NCBI RefSeq assembly: GCF_000218875.1
Contig: NC_015709.1
Coordinates: forward strand, 124,001-188,000
Direction of reading: 5' to 3'
DNA: 64,000 nucleotides
Source: Zymomonas mobilis subsp. pomaceae ATCC 29192
GTDB lineage: Bacteria; Pseudomonadota; Alphaproteobacteria; Sphingomonadales; Sphingomonadaceae
The notes under the pieces are model-generated. The model saw nothing but the letters and a program-made list of their open reading frames with translations. It was not told the origin of the DNA and did no database searches. The first letter of the stretch is position 1. Each line of letters begins with the position of its first letter. This document shows, piece after piece, positions 52,938 to 61,750 of the stretch. The translations under genes were made by a program, and so were the position numbers.

Positions 52938-54719
52938 TTAACCGCGTATAGAGGCTGCTGAGGTAGCAGAAGCGGCATAATCCTGCTTTTGAATATGATT
53001 ATCAGGAATATCTGATTCCATAAGCATTTCTGTCTGACCGGCTCCAGGAGGTACCATAGGAAGACAATTTGCTAACTGTGCCACTTGACAGTCTACCAAG
53101 ACAGGGCCGGGCGTATCCAACATTGTCTTAATACCATTTTCAAGCTGGGAAGGCTTTTCAATTCTCAAACCATGCCAGCCATAGGCCTTAGCAAGCGCAA
53201 CAAAATCAGGCAAAGCTTCAGAATAACTCTGGGAACGGCGATGATCATAAAGCAGATCCTGCCACTGACGTACCATTCCCATAAAGCGATTATTCAAGAT
53301 GAAAATTTTGACCGGCAACCGATATTGCGCAACAGTGGCCATTTCCTGAATATTCATCTGGAAAGAAGCTTCTCCAGCGATCGTTATACATAAACTATCT
53401 GGATTACCGACTTGAGCCCCGATGATAGACGGGAAACCATAGCCCATGGTGCCTAATCCCCCTGAAGTCAGGAAGTGGTTAGGCTCATCAAAACCAAAAT
53501 ATTGCGCCGTCCACATTTGATGCTGTCCTACCTCGGTAGAGACAATCGGATGGCGATCTTTGGTGGCTTCCCACAGACGACGAATTGCCTGTTGAGGCAT
53601 GATTTCGTTGCCTTTGTTGCGGAAATTCAGACATTGTTTAGCACGCCATTCGTCAATCTGAACCCACCATGCAGAGATGTCCTGCATCTGATAACGCTTT
53701 TCTTTCCAAAGCGTAACCATGTCTTTCATAACAGAGCCGACATCCCCAACAATCGGTAAATCAACACGGATAATACGATTGATAGAAGAGCGATCTATAT
53801 CAACATGAATCTTTTTGGCATGAGGTGCAAAGCTGTCCACGCGGCAGGTTACACGATCATCAAAACGGCTTCCAAGGGCAACGACCAGATCCGCTTCATG
53901 GGTAGCATAATTGGCTTCATAGGTGCCATGCATACCCAGCATACCCAACCATTGAGGAGAGGACGCAGGGAAAGCCCCCAATCCCATCAGAGTAGAGGTA
54001 ACAGGTACGCCTGTAACTTCTGCCAATTCCCTAAGCGCTTTACTCGCTTCGGGACCAGAGTTGATAATGCCACCACCCGTATAGAATATAGGCCTTTTTG
54101 CCTGAGACAGCATTTCCAAGGCTTTTGATATCTCAGAGGGGTCTGCCTTCATTCTTGGACGATAGCCCCGATGCATCCGTTTATTCAAATCGGGTTTGAC
54201 ATAGTCAATTACCGCCGTCTGAACATTTTTCGGAAGATCAATAAGCACTGGGCCCGGACGACCAGAGGTGGCAAGATGGAAAGCTTCAACAATAGTTTGT
54301 GCTAATTCTTTAGGATCACGCACCAGATAATTATGCTTGGTACAATGGCGTGTAATCCCGATCGTATCAGCTTCCTGAAACGCATCGGTACCAATCAGAT
54401 TGGTTGCGACCTGACCAGAGAAAACGACAAGCGGAATGGAATCAAGCATAGCGTCGGTAATGCCAGTAACGGCGTTGGTGGCCCCTGGTCCAGAGGTAAC
54501 CATCACGACGCCGGGTTTACCGGTTGATCGTGCATAGCCTTCAGCTGCATGAACGGCGCCGCCTTCTTGGCGCGCCAGAATATGCCGGATGCCTTCTTCC
54601 TGATAAAGGGCATCATAAATGGGGAGTACTGCTCCGCCGGGATAGCCGAAGATCAGATCGACACCCATATCCTTGAGGGTTTCAAGAACAATAGCGGCGC
54701 CGCTGAGTTGGCGACACAT
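52938..54719 (-). CDS. ilvB: Acetolactate synthase large subunit
   Basis: A thiamine-diphosphate enzyme with the catalytic Glu in 'ILARQEGGAVHAAEGYARST', 'MVTSGPGATNAVTGITDAML', 'VPVTSTLMGLGAFP' and the cofactor motif 'ITIAGEASFQMNIQEMATVA' ... 'FILNNRFMGMVRQWQ'. The cofactor motif reads GEA where GDG is common, as in other alphaproteobacterial enzymes I know. It condenses pyruvate to acetolactate. I chose the ATG at 54719, behind AAGGA; the frame is open to an ATG at 54767 that lacks a ribosome binding site. First gene of ilvBNC. Confidence 0.94.
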   Translation of the reverse strand: MCRQLSGAAIVLETLKDMGVDLIFGYPGGAVLPIYDALYQEEGIRHILARQEGGAVHAAEGYARSTGKPGVVMVTSGPGATNAVTGITDAMLDSIPLVVFSGQVATNLIGTDAFQEADTIGITRHCTKHNYLVRDPKELAQTIVEAFHLATSGRPGPVLIDLPKNVQTAVIDYVKPDLNKRMHRGYRPRMKADPSEISKALEMLSQAKRPIFYTGGGIINSGPEASKALRELAEVTGVPVTSTLMGLGAFPASSPQWLGMLGMHGTYEANYATHEADLVVALGSRFDDRVTCRVDSFAPHAKKIHVDIDRSSINRIIRVDLPIVGDVGSVMKDMVTLWKEKRYQMQDISAWWVQIDEWRAKQCLNFRNKGNEIMPQQAIRRLWEATKDRHPIVSTEVGQHQMWTAQYFGFDEPNHFLTSGGLGTMGYGFPSIIGAQVGNPDSLCITIAGEASFQMNIQEMATVAQYRLPVKIFILNNRFMGMVRQWQDLLYDHRRSQSYSEALPDFVALAKAYGWHGLRIEKPSQLENGIKTMLDTPGPVLVDCQVAQLANCLPMVPPGAGQTEMLMESDIPDNHIQKQDYAASATSAASIRG

Positions 54720-54861
54720 GCTTTTTTTCCTTTTCGAAGACGCCATGAGTAGGAAAACCATAATCATGGACAGTTTATAGCCTTGTTATTTTAAGAGGCT
54801 AAAAATGAAGCGATGCTTAAAACAGCAATAGTGGAGCATGGCCTTAAAAGAATAAAACTAT

Positions 54862-55809
54862 TCAGGTCAACAACATAGATAACAATTTTGTTGCGAAATC
54901 ATCAATTTTTTTAAAATCGATGTCATCGAAAATTTTTATCCATGCCTCATTTGTCTGGTGACGGAACCATGTTCGTTGCCTTTTTGCATATTGACGGGTC
55001 GCTGCTTTAGCTTTTTCGATCATTGTTAATCGATCAATATCACCTTTCAGATAAGAAGTTATTTCTCTTACGCCAATAGCACGCATTATCGGGAGCTCTT
55101 CCGGCAATCGACGTGCTAGTAGGTTATTAACTTCTTTCTCGGCGCCTTGTTCCAACATTTGATCAAATCTTTTATCGCATCGCGCTCTCAAGACATTTGC
55201 AGGTGGTATAACTATCGCCGAGTGAAGTTTTATTTCTTCAGCAATACCACCTTTTTTCTTTTTCTGCCAATGAAAAAGTGTATTTCCCGTAGATCGGACA
55301 ACTTCTAAGGCCCGCATAATGCGTGTCTTATCCATTGGATTGAGTTTTTGCGCTGCCACCGCATCTTCTTTTTCTAAGGCAGCATAGGCTTCTTCAACAC
55401 TCATCTTTCTAATATAAGTTCTAATGTCAGGATCAATATCGGGTATGGGGGCAATACCCTCTAAAAGTGTACGAATATAAAGCCCTGTGCCCCCGACAAG
55501 GATGGGTAACATCTCTTTTTCGTGGGCTTTCTTAATTTCCTTCTTCGCTAATTCTGCCCAAAAAACAGCTGAAGCCGGTTGAGCACCATCCTGAATGCCG
55601 AATAGGCGATGCGGTACCAAAGCCTCGTCTTCTTGGCTCGGTCGTGCGGTTAAGATACGGAGATCTTTATATAATTGCGAAGCATCCGCATTAATAATAA
55701 TGCCGGACTTTTTCATTCCCATGGCAATCGCTAATTGCGACTTGCCGCTTGCGGTCGGGCCTGCGATGAGGAGAACTGGATGTTTTTTAGGAGATTCGGA
55801 TATGCTCAT
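54862..55809 (-). CDS. miaA: tRNA dimethylallyltransferase
   Basis: P-loop 'LLIAGPTASGKSQLAIAMG' at about 13-31, 'IINADASQLYKDLRILTARP', 'PILVGGTGLYIRTLLEGIAP' and the C-terminal 'AKAATRQYAKRQRTWFRHQ' mark MiaA. It transfers a dimethylallyl group to A37 of tRNAs reading UNN codons. Its ATG (55809-55807) lies inside the first codons of serB, which runs the other way, so the two genes overlap head to head by eight bases. No later start precedes the P-loop. Confidence 0.94.
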   Translation of the reverse strand: MSISESPKKHPVLLIAGPTASGKSQLAIAMGMKKSGIIINADASQLYKDLRILTARPSQEDEALVPHRLFGIQDGAQPASAVFWAELAKKEIKKAHEKEMLPILVGGTGLYIRTLLEGIAPIPDIDPDIRTYIRKMSVEEAYAALEKEDAVAAQKLNPMDKTRIMRALEVVRSTGNTLFHWQKKKKGGIAEEIKLHSAIVIPPANVLRARCDKRFDQMLEQGAEKEVNNLLARRLPEELPIMRAIGVREITSYLKGDIDRLTMIEKAKAATRQYAKRQRTWFRHQTNEAWIKIFDDIDFKKIDDFATKLLSMLLT

Positions 55810-56683
55810 TGCTACGCTGATAGCAGCAAAATCCTTGCCCGTAGATGCTCTTGATCAAGCAAAATCGCTTTTAGCCGCTAAGGGCGGAAAAACGGGAGCG
55901 ATTAAATGGTTAGAGTCTCAAAAGGCGGTTGATGTGCCTTTGGAAAATATTAGCCTTACCGATGCACGAAGCGCCTTATTCGATTTTACAACGGATGTGG
56001 ACGTTTTTGTTCAAGAGGAAGCCCATCGGCGTAAGAAATTATTAATTTCAGACATGGACTCAACCGCGATTCAGGATGAGTGCATGGATGAATTAGCCGA
56101 TTATGCTGGTTTTAGAAAAGAATCGGAAGATATCACTATCCGTGCCATGCGCGGAGAACTGAATTTTGAGGAATCTTTGAAAGCGCGAACGAAACTTTTA
56201 ACCGGTCTTAAAACCTCGGTTATTCAAGAATGTTATCGGGATCGCATTCATCAAACACCGGGAATCAAAACCCTCATTCAAACGATGAACGCCAATGGTG
56301 CCCATTGCTTTTTGGTATCCGGCGGCTTTCTTGATTTTGCTATTCCGGTTGCAAAAGAGATCGGCTTCGAAAAAGCTTTTGCTAATACTCTGGAAGTCGA
56401 AGGTGATACCTTGACCGGTCGTGTTTTGGATCCGATCTTGGGGCCAGAAACCAAGAAAGAGATTCTGCTGGAAGAATGCGCACGGTATAATATCAGCATT
56501 GAAGATAGTATAACCTTGGGCGACGGTGCCAATGATATTCCGATGATACAAGCTGCCGGGCTTGGTGTCGCTTATCATGCCAAACCCCGTACGGTTTCTA
56601 TGTCAGATGCCCATATCAGCTATGGTGATATGACAACTATTCTTTATGCTCAGGGTTATACATCTGATCAGTGGGTAAAATAA
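55802..56683 (+). CDS. serB: Phosphoserine phosphatase
   Basis: A HAD-family phosphatase with the nucleophile motif 'LLISDMDSTAIQDECMDELA' at about 80-99, 'FLVSGGFLDFAIPVAKEIGF' (motif II) and 'ITLGDGANDIPMIQAAGLGV' (motif IV). The first 75 residues form an ACT-like N-terminal part. It completes serine synthesis by dephosphorylating phosphoserine. The start at 55802 is fixed by AGGAG eight bases upstream; the frame is open further upstream, but that part is the antisense of miaA. Confidence 0.94.
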   Translation: MLIATLIAAKSLPVDALDQAKSLLAAKGGKTGAIKWLESQKAVDVPLENISLTDARSALFDFTTDVDVFVQEEAHRRKKLLISDMDSTAIQDECMDELADYAGFRKESEDITIRAMRGELNFEESLKARTKLLTGLKTSVIQECYRDRIHQTPGIKTLIQTMNANGAHCFLVSGGFLDFAIPVAKEIGFEKAFANTLEVEGDTLTGRVLDPILGPETKKEILLEECARYNISIEDSITLGDGANDIPMIQAAGLGVAYHAKPRTVSMSDAHISYGDMTTILYAQGYTSDQWVK

Positions 56684-56712
56684 AAACCTTAGTTTGATGG
56701 ATAGCTTTTTAT

Positions 56713-56745
56713 AAGGGGTAGCCTTTTTTGAGGAGGCTGCCCCTT
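56713..56745 (+). terminator. Terminator after serB
   Basis: AAGGGGTAGCCT (56713-56724) pairs with AGGCTGCCCCTT (56734-56745, one G-T) across a 9-base loop, followed by a T-rich stretch. It lies 30 bases after the serB stop. Confidence 0.8.
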
Positions 56746-56906
56746 AGATTTTAATTTATCATTAGATTTTTATTAGATTTTTTAGTGCTTTAACTTTCTT
56801 TGATTTTTCTGTTTTTATTCAAAAATTTTTTTTACGAATGTATTTGTAATTTTTTCAATTTCTGAAATTAGGAAAAATATTACAAGATTTGTCCTATATG
56901 AATTAA

Positions 56907-56971
56907 GTGCGGGCAAGAGTCTCGGGGCTTAAAACTTGGAACAGGATTAACTTTTTGGTAGCGTGCCCGCC
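56907..56971. ncRNA. Candidate structured RNA: GC-rich island in an AT-rich spacer
   Basis: The 424-base spacer between serB and the peroxidase gene (56684-57107) is AT-rich except for this 65-base island. GCGGGCA (56909-56915) pairs with TGCCCGC (56964-56970) and closes a domain containing smaller possible pairings. A T-rich stretch follows on the plus strand. No known riboswitch or RNA consensus fits as far as I can tell. It could be a small RNA or a leader element of the peroxidase gene. The rest of the spacer shows nothing. Confidence 0.3.
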
Positions 56972-57107
56972 AATAATTATAATAAAATTTTCTTAAGTGA
57001 GATTAAGATATTTTTATTTAAGTCAATAAAAACAAATATCGCTTTTTAAAGCTATCCTATTGGATAAGCCATAGTGATATTCAAGATATAAGAAGTGGGG
57101 TGTTTGC

Positions 57108-58565
57108 ATGAATATTAAGGCTTTACTGGGATCTGCTGTCGTTTTAGCGATAGTAGCCTATGGGGCAACCACCTCTTATCTTGTCCATTATGATCACAAG
57201 ACAGCGCCTAAACTTTCTGATTCTTCGCCTACCCATAATGATCCAAAAGCTAAGGCCGCCTTTGCCACTATTGCAGAAGCGCGCTGCGATTACTGTCATA
57301 GCAAAGAGGCTAAATTACCTTTTTATGCCAGCCTTCCTGTCGCAAAACAGTTAATGCAGCATGATATAGAGGAGGGACTGCGCCATTTTCAAATTCAGCC
57401 TGTTTTGACTGCATTGGAAAAGGGCGAACCTGTAGATGAAGAATCTCTTGCGCGTATTCAATACGTGGTCGAGCATAATATGATGCCGCCTAATCTGTAT
57501 CTCTTTATGCATTGGCATGCCGCGTTAGGCAAAAATGGCAAAAAAGCAATGCTTGAATGGATTGGGGCAACCCGGATTAAAAATTACGATACGGCAGGTG
57601 TCGCTCGTCAATTTTTAGATGCGCCTATCCAACCTATTCCCGCCGCAGATTTTTCTAATAAAGCAAAAATTGCCCTTGGTGAGCAGCTGTTTTTTGATAA
57701 GCAGCTCTCTGGTGATGGCACCCTGAATTGCGCTAGTTGTCATGGCCTTAACAAGGGCGGTGTAGATAATTTAGTAACGGCGACAGGGATCGGCGGCCAA
57801 AAAGGGCCAATTAATGTCCCTACCGTATATAATTCAGTATATAACAAATTACAGTTTTGGGACGGACGAGCTAAAGATCTGCCAGATCAGGCGGCAGGCC
57901 CAATTATGAATCCTGTTGAGATGGGCTCCCATAGCTGGACAGAAGTAAGCCAGCGTGTAGCGGATCAACCGGGCTATAAAGCGGCTTTCACTCAGGTATA
58001 TGGTAATAGTACCATCGATAAAGAACGTATTACCGATGCTATTGGCGCTTATGAGGCAACATTGGTAACGCCCGATAGCCGCTTTGATCAATATTTGAAA
58101 GGGAACGATCACGCTATTACAGCACAGGAAAAGCGTGGTTATGCTTTATTTCAAGATTTAGGCTGTGCGTCTTGCCATGTAGGCAAAGAGATGGGTGGGC
58201 AAAGCTTTGAAATCATGGGGCTAGAAGGCGATTATTTCGGGAAACGAGGACATCCGACGGATGCTGATCTTGGCCGTTTCTCCCAGACCCACAATGATCT
58301 TGACCGGCATCGTTTTAATGTTCCAACCCTACGCAATATTGCGCTAACGGCACCCTATTTCCATGATGGTAGCGCAAAAACATTGGAAGATGCGGTGAAA
58401 GTTATGGTACGCTATCAGACGCGTAAAGGCAGTATTCCAGAACAGGACATCAATGATATAGTAGCTTTCTTGAAAGCCCAGACCGGCACCTATCGTGGTC
58501 ACAATTTAGCAACTATTACGGAAGCAGAAGCTGATCCTCAAACAATGTCGATTGGTGGAAAATAA
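57108..58565 (+). CDS. Membrane-anchored tri-haem cytochrome c peroxidase
   Basis: An N-terminal membrane anchor (about 5-27) leads to a periplasmic protein with three CxxCH haem sites: CDYCH at about 60, CASCH at about 205 and CASCH at about 350. The last two lie in the standard bacterial di-haem peroxidase fold ('FWDGRAKDLPDQAAGPIMNP', 'FNVPTLRNIALTAPYFHDGS'). The N-terminal third haem domain resembles the quinol peroxidase YhjA of E. coli. It reduces hydrogen peroxide with electrons from the respiratory chain. Zymomonas is reported to use such an enzyme in peroxide defence (from memory). 485 residues. Confidence 0.92.
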   Translation: MNIKALLGSAVVLAIVAYGATTSYLVHYDHKTAPKLSDSSPTHNDPKAKAAFATIAEARCDYCHSKEAKLPFYASLPVAKQLMQHDIEEGLRHFQIQPVLTALEKGEPVDEESLARIQYVVEHNMMPPNLYLFMHWHAALGKNGKKAMLEWIGATRIKNYDTAGVARQFLDAPIQPIPAADFSNKAKIALGEQLFFDKQLSGDGTLNCASCHGLNKGGVDNLVTATGIGGQKGPINVPTVYNSVYNKLQFWDGRAKDLPDQAAGPIMNPVEMGSHSWTEVSQRVADQPGYKAAFTQVYGNSTIDKERITDAIGAYEATLVTPDSRFDQYLKGNDHAITAQEKRGYALFQDLGCASCHVGKEMGGQSFEIMGLEGDYFGKRGHPTDADLGRFSQTHNDLDRHRFNVPTLRNIALTAPYFHDGSAKTLEDAVKVMVRYQTRKGSIPEQDINDIVAFLKAQTGTYRGHNLATITEAEADPQTMSIGGK

Positions 58566-58687
58566 GAATATCATCGAAATATTAAGTTTTTAACTTTTAA
58601 AAATTTTAGCCCCTCTTTTCCCTGTTTCTCTAGAAATAGTGTGAAAAAGGGGTAATTTTTTCTAAAAATTCTCTGTTATCTAGGGGC

Positions 58688-60055
58688 ATGATCGCTTATT
58701 CCATAAGTATGTTGACGATATCGCAAGCGGAAGAATATGCAGCTGATTTGGTAGCTGCGGCAGGTCGAGCCGGCGCAGATGCGGCGGATGCTATCTTTGT
58801 GGAAGGCCGTTCAACCGATGTTTCGGTGCGTTTAGGCCAGTTAGAGGATGTTGGACGCTCAGAAGGTGCTGAAATAGGGCTGAGATTATTTGTTGGTCAG
58901 CGTTCAGCCAGTGTTTCCTCTTCTGATTTTTCAAAAGAGGCTCTTTCAGCCCTTGTGGAAAGAGCGATAGCCATGGCACGGGAAGCACCGGAAGATCCAT
59001 GGGCAGGCCTTGCTCCCAAAGAACTTCTGATGAAGGGGGCCTTGGCATATCTTGAAAATGATGATGGTCGGGAAATTGACCCTGCTATTTTACGCGAACT
59101 GGCTTTGACGAGCGAAGATGCCGCGCGTTCAGTAGAAGGTGTTACCAATAGTGAAGGCGCGTCTGCTAGTGCAGGCCGCACAATTTTTGCTATGTCAACC
59201 AGCACTGGTTTTACTCGGGGTTATAGTGCCTCCAGCTATGGCTGTTCTGCTTGTGTTATTGCCGGACAAGGTAACACTATGCAGCGTGACTATGATTTCC
59301 ATACGACACGCTATTTTGAAGATCTCGATCCCGCGGCTGAAATTGGTAAAAGAGCCGGTGAACGCGCCATTGCACGCTTAAATCCACAGCGATTGACCAG
59401 TGGGCAGATGCCTATCGTATTTGACCCTCGTGTTGGAAGCAGCTTTTTATCCTATTTGATACAGGCCATCAGTGGGAGTGCTATTACGCGAAAAACGAGC
59501 TTCTTATTGGATAGTTTGGATCAGAATATTTTTAATGAAGCTATCACTGTAAAGGAAGATCCTTTCCGAAAACGAGGATTAGCTTCACGGGCTTTTGATG
59601 GTGAAGGCTTACCAACAAAACCGCTTAATATTATTGACCAAGGGCGCTTAACAACTTGGCTACTTGATTCAGCTGCTGCTCGGCAGCTTAATAAGGTCCC
59701 AACAGGGCATGCGCGTCGTGGGGTAGGGGGGCCACCTTCTATTGGAACCGGTAATCTCTATATAGCAGCCGGAAAAGAAACACCGGCGGCTTTAATGAGT
59801 GATATAAAAGAAGGCCTCTATGTCACAGAAATGATTGGTAGCGGGGTCAATTTGATTACAGGTGATTATAGCCGTGGTGCTTCTGGCTTTATTATTCGGG
59901 ATGGTCAAATAGCAGAACCCGTCGCTGAAATTACTATTGCGGCTAATTTAAAAGATATGTTTATGAATATAGTTGCCGCTAATGATTTGCGATTCCGGCG
60001 CTCAACAGAAGTGCCAACTTTGCGAATAGAGGGTATGATGGTGGCTGGTCAGTAA
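58688..60055 (+). CDS. pmbA: PmbA/TldE-family metalloprotease subunit
   Basis: The protein follows the TldD/PmbA family: 'DAIFVEGRSTDVSVRLGQLE' near the N-terminus, 'PIVFDPRVGSSFLSYLIQAI' and 'FIIRDGQIAEPVAEITIAAN' near the end. There is no HExxxH motif, which belongs to the active TldD partner, so this is the TldE/PmbA half. In other bacteria the TldD-TldE heterodimer cleaves unfolded peptides and matures microcins; tldD is not in this window. The start may be this ATG or the one seven codons later. Confidence 0.88.
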   Translation: MIAYSISMLTISQAEEYAADLVAAAGRAGADAADAIFVEGRSTDVSVRLGQLEDVGRSEGAEIGLRLFVGQRSASVSSSDFSKEALSALVERAIAMAREAPEDPWAGLAPKELLMKGALAYLENDDGREIDPAILRELALTSEDAARSVEGVTNSEGASASAGRTIFAMSTSTGFTRGYSASSYGCSACVIAGQGNTMQRDYDFHTTRYFEDLDPAAEIGKRAGERAIARLNPQRLTSGQMPIVFDPRVGSSFLSYLIQAISGSAITRKTSFLLDSLDQNIFNEAITVKEDPFRKRGLASRAFDGEGLPTKPLNIIDQGRLTTWLLDSAAARQLNKVPTGHARRGVGGPPSIGTGNLYIAAGKETPAALMSDIKEGLYVTEMIGSGVNLITGDYSRGASGFIIRDGQIAEPVAEITIAANLKDMFMNIVAANDLRFRRSTEVPTLRIEGMMVAGQ

Positions 60056-60077
60056 AGAATAATTTAGTTTTTTATAG

Positions 60078-60116
60078 AAAAAATAAGGCTTGCTCAAAAA
60101 CAGGCCTTATTTTTTT
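60078..60116. terminator. Bidirectional terminator between pmbA and the EamA gene
   Basis: AAAAAATAAGGC (60078-60089) pairs with GCCTTATTTTTT (60104-60115) around a 14-base loop, with A and T runs on both sides. It overlaps the stop of the convergent EamA gene at 60115. Confidence 0.88.
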
Positions 60117-61005
60117 AGAACTTTCTTTCAGAAAGAGAAACTATTTCCTGATCGAAATAGTCTCGCCAAGGTTTAGCCAACATAAAAGCTAACAGTAAGA
60201 GCAGCGCCGCCGGTATGCAAAATCGAGGAAGTGATTTTTGTGTTATTAAAAGATAGAGCGCACTTACTAAGGGTTCCAAGCACAAGATTAAAGCCATTGA
60301 AAAAACAGGTAAAGCTTGCTGCGCTTTATTAAAAGCAAACTGGGTTATGGCGATAAAAACTGCTAATATCAGTAATTCTATGAAGGAGATCAGATTAAAG
60401 GTTATGCCATGATAAAAGTAAAAAGCCGCAGGCGTAGCAAGAAGCGTCTGCGTTAACAGGCTTATGATCGCCAGAGATAGCGGATTAAGGCCTAATCTTT
60501 TTAAGGCATGACCATTTAAGAATAAGAAAACCGCATAGCTGATAGCTGCCACAAAAACGAGGATCTGACCAAAATCAAAAGACCAAGGTAAGATTGGTTG
60601 TGCTAAAAAGACCAAGGCGAAAAAAGCGATTGAGGCCGCTGCCAATAAGCGGAAATTTTGGGCCTCATAAAATTGACGTTTAAGGGATAAAAAAACGACA
60701 ATAACAATCATGCTTGCCATAATAGCAGCCGTTTGGTGAGGCCCTATGCGCATTAAACCGGAAATTTCCAAATAAAATGCGCTAGATTGTAATAAGCCTA
60801 CAAGTCCTCCATAGATCCACTCTTTAGAAGTAAGTGAAGGTGGACGGCCTTGTATCCCGATTAAAATACACGCAGCCAAGCCCTGACTGATGACTAGAAC
60901 AGAGGCAAAACCCATTTGAAGGAGGGTTTGCCCCATGAAAAAAGAAGTTATGGAAATCATCAGCATAGCTAAAATAGCTATTCCAAAGGAAGAGAAACGT
61001 CTCAT
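60115..61005 (-). CDS. EamA-type (DMT superfamily) transporter
   Basis: The 296-residue protein has about ten hydrophobic helices arranged as two EamA halves, for example 'FGIAILAMLMISITSFFMGQ', 'ILVFVAAISYAVFLFLNGHA' and 'MALILCLEPLVSALYLLITQ', the last with the conserved EP pair in the penultimate region of each half. Family members export amino acids, nucleosides or other metabolites. No substrate can be assigned. It lies 15 bases after the carbonic anhydrase gene on the same strand, probably cotranscribed. Confidence 0.87.
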   Translation of the reverse strand: MRRFSSFGIAILAMLMISITSFFMGQTLLQMGFASVLVISQGLAACILIGIQGRPPSLTSKEWIYGGLVGLLQSSAFYLEISGLMRIGPHQTAAIMASMIVIVVFLSLKRQFYEAQNFRLLAAASIAFFALVFLAQPILPWSFDFGQILVFVAAISYAVFLFLNGHALKRLGLNPLSLAIISLLTQTLLATPAAFYFYHGITFNLISFIELLILAVFIAITQFAFNKAQQALPVFSMALILCLEPLVSALYLLITQKSLPRFCIPAALLLLLAFMLAKPWRDYFDQEIVSLSERKF

Positions 61006-61020
61006 TTTTCTTGTTGGGAA

Positions 61021-61650
61021 CTAAAGGCTGATAAATTCATCATTATTAGGTTCTAAAAGATGTAATGAACCACTTTCGATAGCAAACCATGCTCCGTGTA
61101 AATCTAATTTGCCTGCTTCTTCACGGTCTCTTACGAAAGAAAAGCTTCTCAAATTTTTAAGACTGGTACGAACGCCTTCATGTTCTAATTTGCAAGCGGT
61201 ATCTGGACCATGCCCATGTTCTGCGACGACCTTGTCCCGTGCTTGATCCAGAAGCGCAATCCAACTTTTGATAAAGAAATCGTCTTCTTCATCTTCGCTG
61301 CCTGTACCTTCTAAAGAAGCTTTAATACCACCACAGGCACCATGCCCCATGACTAAAATATCGCTCACCTCTAATTTGGTTACAGCATACTCAATAGCGG
61401 CAGATACCCCATGATAGCCTAATTCTTTTTCAAAAGGGGGAACTAATGCACCGACGACACGTACGACAAAGATTTCACCTGGATTGGTATCAAAAATTTG
61501 TGCAGGATCTACGCGACTATCGGAACAAGCGATTAAAAGTACTTTGGGATTTTGACCTTTAGATAACTGTTCCCAATTTTCCCGCTGTTGAATCCAATTA
61601 CCACTCCGAAAACGCTGATACCCCATAATAAGTTTTTGAAAATCAATCAT
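61021..61650 (-). CDS. Beta-class carbonic anhydrase
   Basis: Zinc ligands are evident: 'LLIACSDSRVDPAQIF' (Cys and Asp-Arg dyad) at about 40-55 and 'ILVMGHGACGGIKASLEG' (His and Cys) at about 98-115. 'EIFVVRVVGALVPPFEKELG' lies between them. It interconverts CO2 and bicarbonate, which supplies carboxylation reactions and matters in a strongly CO2-producing organism (inference). The 209 residues are typical. Confidence 0.94.
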   Translation of the reverse strand: MIDFQKLIMGYQRFRSGNWIQQRENWEQLSKGQNPKVLLIACSDSRVDPAQIFDTNPGEIFVVRVVGALVPPFEKELGYHGVSAAIEYAVTKLEVSDILVMGHGACGGIKASLEGTGSEDEEDDFFIKSWIALLDQARDKVVAEHGHGPDTACKLEHEGVRTSLKNLRSFSFVRDREEAGKLDLHGAWFAIESGSLHLLEPNNDEFISL

Positions 61651-61750
61651 AGAAAAAATCTTTCTTCGTAGAATGAAAAATTGATAATTCTGTTGTGCCT
61701 ATCTCTTCGCGGGGTGGCAAGTAACGAAAGGTATCGCTAAATAAAGAAAC

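Noticed and set aside
54720-54767. A 16-residue N-terminal extension of IlvB as the true start
   Set aside because: No ribosome binding site precedes the upstream ATG, whereas AAGGA precedes the ATG at 54719. Kept only as a low-interest observation.
55595-55801. A 69-residue extension at the N-terminus of serB
   Set aside because: It is antisense to the conserved miaA start region, while AGGAG sits eight bases before the ATG at 55802.
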